Shown: one piece after another, positions 38,524 through 44,091 of the stretch | Numbering within the stretch: position 1 is the first letter of the stretch | Layout of the letters: each line of letters starts with the position of its first letter | Source: an uncultured Pelagibacteraceae bacterium | Lineage (GTDB): Bacteria; Pseudomonadota; Alphaproteobacteria; Pelagibacterales; Pelagibacteraceae | Reading direction: 5' to 3' | Length of the DNA: 44,091 bases | Assembly (NCBI GenBank): GCA_902533585.1 | Contig: CACAMG010000004.1 | Span: forward strand, 1 to 44,091 | Position numbers and translations under genes: made by a program | The notes under the pieces: generated by a model | Told to the model about the DNA's origin: nothing | What the model saw: only the letters and a program-made list of their open reading frames with translations | Databases searched by the model: none

Positions 38524-39897
38524 ATGAACGAACAAGTACAAGCAGAATTGAAAAAAATTTTTAATGGCAGGTTCTCTTTGTCAGAGTCAACACGTGCTAA
38601 TTATGCTCGTGGAGAAGATACGTATGATCCTGTTCTTTCTCAAGCGGTAGTTTTTCCAGAAACCAATGAAGAAGTTTCAAAGATATTAAAATTATGTAAC
38701 GATCATAAAGTTCCAGTCGTTCCATTTGGAACAGGAACATCTCTAGAAGGTCATGTAGTAGGTAACTCTAGTGGAATAACTATATCTTTAGAAAAGATGA
38801 ATAAAGTGCTTAGTGTTAATGTAAGTGATTTTGATTGTAGAGTTCAAGCCAATGTAACTAGAAAACAATTAAATGAACATCTAAGAGAAGACGGCGTCTT
38901 TTTCCCAATCGATCCAGGTGCTGATGCTGCGCTTGGAGGAATGGCAGCAACTTCTGCTTCGGGAACTATGGCAGTAAAATATGGAACAATGCGTACTGTG
39001 ATATCAGGATTAACAGTTGTTTTAGCCAATGGAGAAATTATTAAAACAGGAGGAAGAGCAAAAAAATCTTCTGCAGGATATAATTTAACAAATTTGTTTA
39101 TTGGTTCCGAAGGAACATTAGGAATCATAACTGAAGTTCAATTAAGACTATCTCCTATTCCAGAAAGCATTATGAGTGCAGTTTGTTATTTTCCTGATCT
39201 AGACTCAGCCGTTTTAACATCCCAAGAAGTAATTCAATATGGTGTTAATATTGCAAGAATTGAAATGTTAAATAAAGATCAAATGGAAATAAGTATTAAA
39301 TATTCAAAATTAGAAAATATAAAAGCTTCTCCGACCCTTTTTTTTGAATTTCATGGAAGCGAAGATTCAAATAAAGAGGCAATAAAAATTGTTGAGGAAT
39401 TATCAAAAAATAATGGAGGTGGAGATTTTAAATGGGCGGAAACAATTGAAGAAAGAAATAAGTTATGGAAGGCAAGACATGATGTTTATTATTCAGTAAA
39501 AGCCCTGGGCAATAATATGAAAGTATATTCGACAGATATATGTGTTCCAATTTCAAAACTTGTAGAATGCGTTTCTTGGGCTGAGCAACATGTTAAAGAG
39601 CATGGTTTAATAGCTCCAATGGTTGGCCATGTAGGAGATGGAAATTTTCACTCTATTATTTTGTATGATCCTAAAGATAAAGAAAAACAAAAACTTATAA
39701 GAGAATATAGTGACAAGCTTATAGAAAAAGCTCTAGAACTCGAGGGAACAATAACTGGAGAACATGGCATTGGATTACAAAAAAAACATTATTTATTGAA
39801 AGAACACCCTGATAATCTTCCTGTTATGAAGTCAATTAAAAGAAGCTTAGATGTAAATAATATCATGAATCCTGGAAAAGTTTTTGATCTTAATTAG
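38524..39897 (+). CDS. FAD-binding oxidoreductase (GlcD / D-lactate dehydrogenase type)
   Basis: VVPFGTGTSLEGHVVGNSSGITISLEKMNKVL...FFPIDPGADAALGGMAATSASGT...GHVGDGNFHSIILYD...ITGEHGIGLQKKHYL. Confidence 0.95.
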   Translation: MNEQVQAELKKIFNGRFSLSESTRANYARGEDTYDPVLSQAVVFPETNEEVSKILKLCNDHKVPVVPFGTGTSLEGHVVGNSSGITISLEKMNKVLSVNVSDFDCRVQANVTRKQLNEHLREDGVFFPIDPGADAALGGMAATSASGTMAVKYGTMRTVISGLTVVLANGEIIKTGGRAKKSSAGYNLTNLFIGSEGTLGIITEVQLRLSPIPESIMSAVCYFPDLDSAVLTSQEVIQYGVNIARIEMLNKDQMEISIKYSKLENIKASPTLFFEFHGSEDSNKEAIKIVEELSKNNGGGDFKWAETIEERNKLWKARHDVYYSVKALGNNMKVYSTDICVPISKLVECVSWAEQHVKEHGLIAPMVGHVGDGNFHSIILYDPKDKEKQKLIREYSDKLIEKALELEGTITGEHGIGLQKKHYLLKEHPDNLPVMKSIKRSLDVNNIMNPGKVFDLN

Positions 39898-40850
39898 TGA
39901 AAAAAATTCTTATAACTAGAAGACTACTACGATCTTGTGAGGAAAAGGCATCAGAAAGTTTCGATGCAAAACATAATTTTAATGATGAACTATATTCACA
40001 AGATCAACTAATAAAGCTAAGTGAAGGTTGTGATGGAATTTTAAGTTCTATAACTGATAAAATTGACGAAAAAACAATTTATCAATTACCAAAAACTATA
40101 AAAATTATTTCTAATTTTGCTGTAGGTTTTGGAAACATAGATTTACAAGCTGCAAAAAAAAGAGGCATTATAGTAACTAATACTCCTGATGTTTTAACTG
40201 ATGCTACTGCAGAAATAGGAGTTTTATTAATATTGGGTGCTTGCAGAAGAGCTTCTGAAGGAATTGACAGTGCGAGAAAGTCAAATTGGAGGTGGTCAAC
40301 AGATTATTTAATTGGCAAACAATTGACGGGTTCAAGACTTGGGATTTTAGGAATGGGAAGAATAGGACAAAAAATTGCAAGGATAGCAAAATCTTTAGGA
40401 ATGATTATACATTATCATAACCGTACTAAACTAAATGCAGAAAAAGAAAACGGCGCAATATATCATAATGATATTAAAAGTTTATTTTCAGAATCCGATG
40501 TATTGTCAATTTGTTGTCCATCAACTAAAGAAACTCAAAATTTAATAAACAAAGAAACTTTAGAATATTTTCCTATAGGAGCAGTAATAACTAATGTTGC
40601 CAGAGGTGATATTGTTGATGATGAAGCATTAATAGAAGCACTTAAAAAAAAAAAAATTTATGCAGCAGGTCTTGATGTCTATAAAAACGAACCAAATCTT
40701 AATCCTGGTTATTTGAAGCAAAAAAATATTTTTATACTTCCCCATCTAGGAAGTGCTACCAAAGAAACAAGAATAGCAATGGCAAATCTTGCAATAGAAA
40801 ATATTGTAGAATATTTCGACACAGGCTCATGCAAAAACAAAGTTAATTGA
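39897..40850 (+). CDS. D-2-hydroxyacid dehydrogenase (glyoxylate/hydroxypyruvate reductase-like)
   Basis: GTG start; GSRLGILGMGRIGQKIARIAKSLGM, VITNVARGDIVDDEALIEAL, GLDVYKNEP, PHLGSATKETR. Confidence 0.95.
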   Translation: MKKILITRRLLRSCEEKASESFDAKHNFNDELYSQDQLIKLSEGCDGILSSITDKIDEKTIYQLPKTIKIISNFAVGFGNIDLQAAKKRGIIVTNTPDVLTDATAEIGVLLILGACRRASEGIDSARKSNWRWSTDYLIGKQLTGSRLGILGMGRIGQKIARIAKSLGMIIHYHNRTKLNAEKENGAIYHNDIKSLFSESDVLSICCPSTKETQNLINKETLEYFPIGAVITNVARGDIVDDEALIEALKKKKIYAAGLDVYKNEPNLNPGYLKQKNIFILPHLGSATKETRIAMANLAIENIVEYFDTGSCKNKVN

Positions 40851-40954
40851 AATTAAATACTACTTTAAGTTGAATATAGTTATTTTTTATTAAGACTCCT
40901 AAAATATTTTGTGATTAAATATTGTTAAGTTAATTAACTAATGAGGAGAAATAA

Positions 40955-42085
40955 ATGACTAAAGATAAAAAAGTTTTGAAGACAAAAACTCCTTCAAGAC
41001 GTAAATTCTTTAAGGCTGCTGCTGCAACAGGTGTTGCTGCTGTAGCTGCATCATCTTTATCTGCTCCAGCTGTTGCTGCTGAAAGAATAGAAGCTGCAAT
41101 GGTAGCTACTTGGCCAAGAGATTTTCCTGGTTTAGGTACGGGCGCACAAAGATTTGCAAAAAGACTAGCTGACATGAGTGATGGACGTATACAAGTTACA
41201 TATTATGCATCTGGAGAAAGAGTAAAAGCATTTGACTCATTTGATGAAGTTGCATCTGGTAACTCACAAATGTATCATGCTGCTGACTACTACTGGGTTA
41301 AAAAACACCCAGCTTTTGGATACTTTACTGCATGTCCATTTGGTTTTACTTACTCAGAAATAAATGCTTGGATACACCATGGTGGTGGACAAGAACTTTG
41401 GGATGAACTAACTGATGATTATGGAACTCAAAGTTTTATTGCTGGTAACACAGGAGTTCAAATGGGTGGTTGGTTTAATAAAAAAATTAGATCAGCTAAT
41501 GACTTTAAAGGTTTAAAAATGCGTATGCCTGGATTAGGTGGACAAGTTCTTGGAAAACTTGGTGGTTCTCCAATTTCACTTCCTGGTGGACAAATTTATG
41601 AAAACCTTGTTTCAGGAGCAATTGATGCAACTGAGTGGGTAGGTCCTTGGAATGATGAAGCTATGAAGTTCCATGAAGCTGCTAAATATTATTACTATCC
41701 TGGTATGCACGAACCTGGTTCGATGTTAGCATGTGGTGTTAATAAATCATGGTTTACAAGCTTAACAAAATCAGATCAAACAACAATTAAAACAGCTTGT
41801 GCATGGGCAGATGAAATTACGATGGCTGAGTACAATGCTAAAAATGGTGCAGCATTAGCTCGTCTAGTAAATGATCACGGTGTAAAACTTGAAAGATTTA
41901 ATAATAAAGTTTATGACGCATTTGCCAAAGGTGCTGCAGAAGTTTATGATGAAGTTCAGCAACATAGTGCACTTGCCGCTAAAACGCATAAAGCTTTTGT
42001 TAAAGCTCGTAAAGAAATTGGCGCTTGGACTAACTTGTCTGACTCACCATATATTGAGCAAAGAAACAGAGCTCTAGGACTTTAA
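40955..42085 (+). CDS. TRAP transporter solute-binding protein (DctP/TakP-like), predicted Tat substrate
   Basis: PSRRKFFKAAAATGVAAVAASSLSAPAVAA signal; GLKMRMPGLGGQVLGKLGGSPISLPGGQIYENLVSGAIDATEWVGPWNDEAM. GAGGAG SD upstream. Confidence 0.95.
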   Translation: MTKDKKVLKTKTPSRRKFFKAAAATGVAAVAASSLSAPAVAAERIEAAMVATWPRDFPGLGTGAQRFAKRLADMSDGRIQVTYYASGERVKAFDSFDEVASGNSQMYHAADYYWVKKHPAFGYFTACPFGFTYSEINAWIHHGGGQELWDELTDDYGTQSFIAGNTGVQMGGWFNKKIRSANDFKGLKMRMPGLGGQVLGKLGGSPISLPGGQIYENLVSGAIDATEWVGPWNDEAMKFHEAAKYYYYPGMHEPGSMLACGVNKSWFTSLTKSDQTTIKTACAWADEITMAEYNAKNGAALARLVNDHGVKLERFNNKVYDAFAKGAAEVYDEVQQHSALAAKTHKAFVKARKEIGAWTNLSDSPYIEQRNRALGL

Positions 42086-42120
42086 TTAATAATACTTAAA
42101 GTTAGAGTAAAATTTGATAT

Positions 42121-42150
42121 AAGGGCCCTTTATTAAGGGCCCTTTATTTT
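42121..42150 (+). terminator. Intercistronic hairpin/attenuator between TRAP dctP and dctQ
   Basis: AAGGGCCCTT-TATT-AAGGGCCCTT (42121-42144) followed by TATTTT. Confidence 0.75.
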
Positions 42151-42189
42151 AGTGGGTTTTAATAAATAATAAATAGAGTATTTCGTTTT

Positions 42190-43173
42190 ATGATTGCAAA
42201 AAATAATTTACCAATATTGATTAGAATATTTAGTTATTCAATATTGGCTATTACTTTTGTTTTTTTAGTAAATAATGTTTTAACTGTATGGTTTGATTGG
42301 CCTGGTATTAAACAGTTATTTTCACAATATGGTTTATTTGGATTTAAAAAATTAAGCAAACCTTTAGAAGGGTCAGTACTAACTTTTGCTTTGATCCAAT
42401 TATTTTTTTATTTTATTTCAATATTATTAGTAATTTTTTATGTTTTTAAATCTATTAGGCAAACTTTAGAGTCTGATGCAAAAATTCTTACTAATTTTAC
42501 CGCTTATATTATCCGTTCATCTTTTTGGGCAGTTTTGATCGTTGGAATTGCAGATGCAATAGTTTCATTTATGGTTGTTGAAAAATTAACTGGACCAATC
42601 TTAGGTGAATATTTGAGAGTAAAATTAGTCATTCCAAACTTTAGAATTACTTATGTTCATTTTCCTTTAATATTAATTTCATTTGTCATTGGATATTTTA
42701 CAAGATCAGTAGGTTTTATTTGGTTAGCAATTTTAGTAGTTGCTAGTGAATTTGCAATTGTTCTATCTAGGTTTATATTTGAATATGAGCAAGCTTTCCA
42801 AGGAGATCTAGTTCGTTTTTGGTATTCAGCACTTTATCTTTTTGCTAGCGCATATGCCTTAATGCATGAAGGCCATGTAAGAGTAGATGTTTTATATACC
42901 GGTTTTAGTGAAAGAAAAAAAGCTTGGACAAACTCTATGGGATCATTGGTACTAGGTATTCCACTTTGTCTTATTGTTATTTTTTTAGGAATGGGTGGAA
43001 AAGCAAGTATTATTAATGGCCCAGTCATTTCTTTTGAAATTACTCAGCAAGGTTCAAATGGGCTATATTTGCTTTATTTAATGGCAATATATTTAGCTGT
43101 ATTTGCTGTATCAATGTTAATCCAATTTACAAGTTATTTTATGGACAGCAGCTATAAACTTTTGAAAAATTAA
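42190..43173 (+). CDS. TRAP transporter small permease (DctQ) with long N-terminal membrane extension
   Basis: RFWYSALYLFASAYALMHEGHVRVDVLYTGFSERKKAWTNS in the C-terminal half; 327 aa in total. Confidence 0.9.
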   Translation: MIAKNNLPILIRIFSYSILAITFVFLVNNVLTVWFDWPGIKQLFSQYGLFGFKKLSKPLEGSVLTFALIQLFFYFISILLVIFYVFKSIRQTLESDAKILTNFTAYIIRSSFWAVLIVGIADAIVSFMVVEKLTGPILGEYLRVKLVIPNFRITYVHFPLILISFVIGYFTRSVGFIWLAILVVASEFAIVLSRFIFEYEQAFQGDLVRFWYSALYLFASAYALMHEGHVRVDVLYTGFSERKKAWTNSMGSLVLGIPLCLIVIFLGMGGKASIINGPVISFEITQQGSNGLYLLYLMAIYLAVFAVSMLIQFTSYFMDSSYKLLKN

Positions 43174-43176
43174 TTT

Positions 43177-44091
43177 ATGGAACATCTATTTTTATCAATA
43201 CTAGTATTAATAATGATAGCAGCATTAGCATCAGGTTTTCCCGTTGCTTTTGCACTGCCGGGTTCAGCTATTATTGCAATAGGCCTTGCAGCTTTTTTTG
43301 GATATCTCTTTGAAGGAAATGCGAGTGCTTATTTTGCAACTGATGGTCCTATAGAATGGTTAACAGCGGGGATAACAAACTTTCGGAGCAATTATTGGGA
43401 TGTAGAAACTGATACTTTAATAGCAATACCTTTGTTTATTTTTATGGGCATTATGTTGCAAAAATCTAAAATTGCAGAAGATCTTTTAGTAACAATGGGT
43501 CAATTATTTGGACCTACACCTGGAGGACTTGGAATTTCAGTAATTTTTGTTGGAGCATTGCTTGCAGCAACTACGGGTATAGTTGGAGCAACAGTAATTG
43601 CAATGGGTCTAATTTCTTTACCTACTATGTTAAATAATAAATATGACAGAAGTCTTGCAAGCGGAATTGTCTGTTCATCAGGAACACTTGGCCAAATAAT
43701 ACCTCCATCAATTGTTTTAATTATTATAGCCGATCAATTAGCCAGTGCATCCGATGTTGCTAATACAATTAGACAAGCAGATTATAAATTAATTACTGGA
43801 GAGTTTAATATGCCTGGAGAATTTAGATTGGGATCTACCAGTGCTGGAGATATGTTTCTTGGAGCATTGTTACCGGGATTAGTATTAGTTGGTTTATATA
43901 TGTTGTACGTATTTATATACGCAAGAATAAATCCCAAATCAGCTCCTCCAGTTCCATTTAAAGGTCAATTAGATTTTAAATTTTGGACAAAAGTTATTGT
44001 GGTAATAATTCCACCGCTTGCATTAATATTTGCAGTACTTGGATCTATATTAATGGGTATAGCAACTGTAAATCAAGCCGGTTCTATTGGT
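43177..44091 (+). CDS. TRAP transporter large permease (DctM), truncated by window end
   Basis: Open from the ATG at 43177 to the window edge with no stop: MEHLFLSILVLIMIAALASGFPVAFALPGSAIIAIG...TLIAIPLFIFMGIMLQKSKIAEDLL...SSGTLGQIIPPSIVLII. Absent from the ORF track because it lacks a stop. Confidence 0.95.
   Translation, partial: MEHLFLSILVLIMIAALASGFPVAFALPGSAIIAIGLAAFFGYLFEGNASAYFATDGPIEWLTAGITNFRSNYWDVETDTLIAIPLFIFMGIMLQKSKIAEDLLVTMGQLFGPTPGGLGISVIFVGALLAATTGIVGATVIAMGLISLPTMLNNKYDRSLASGIVCSSGTLGQIIPPSIVLIIIADQLASASDVANTIRQADYKLITGEFNMPGEFRLGSTSAGDMFLGALLPGLVLVGLYMLYVFIYARINPKSAPPVPFKGQLDFKFWTKVIVVIIPPLALIFAVLGSILMGIATVNQAGSIG

Noticed and set aside
40930-41175. 81-aa Ala-rich ORF on the minus strand
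   Set aside because: Antisense shadow of the GCT/GCA-rich Tat signal region of the TRAP binding protein; no independent support.
1-44091. CRISPR arrays, transposases, phage genes, toxin-antitoxin or defence systems
   Set aside because: No regularly spaced repeats and no recognisable mobile or defence proteins. The EVE and GNAT proteins alone are not evidence of such systems.

Overview
This AT-rich, very densely packed 44-kb bacterial window looks like a streamlined alphaproteobacterial chromosome. Gene content and composition resemble Pelagibacterales/SAR11; that assignment is inference, not tested. Almost all of it is ordinary single-copy chromosome: a his operon tail (hisH end, hisA, hisF, hisE), HIT and GNAT proteins, lolA, ftsK, a UbiH-like monooxygenase, a LON-domain protein, tRNA-Gly(GCC), an FkbM methyltransferase, PCD, purH, a heparinase-like protein, rpe, a DUF4212/SSS symporter pair, acs, an EVE protein, a 2OG oxygenase, tsaD, hemC/hemD, MscS, YggT, folD, a GT41/TPR glycosyltransferase, argG, an IalB-like protein, an aldo/keto reductase, a Bax-inhibitor protein, DUF2794, YciB, HspQ, ccmCDEFGH and a PagL-like protein. 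It ends in a cluster of alpha-hydroxy/keto-acid genes: two tandem FMN alpha-hydroxyacid dehydrogenases, an aminotransferase, a GlcD-like FAD oxidase, a D-2-hydroxyacid dehydrogenase and a TRAP transporter. I found no CRISPR array, transposon, prophage or obvious defence system. The signals most worth a second look are: (1) a 13-bp perfect inverted repeat abutting a good sigma70-like promoter in the longest intergenic gap, between hspQ and ccmC; (2) a canonical EF-hand loop inside the Na+/solute symporter; (3) a lysine-rich tandem-repeat N-terminal extension on acetyl-CoA synthetase; (4) the hydroxy/keto-acid cluster with its TakP-like Tat-exported binding protein and an oversized DctQ; (5) a compact hairpin between the LON-domain gene and tRNA-Gly; (6) a membrane-tailed FkbM methyltransferase directly after the tRNA.
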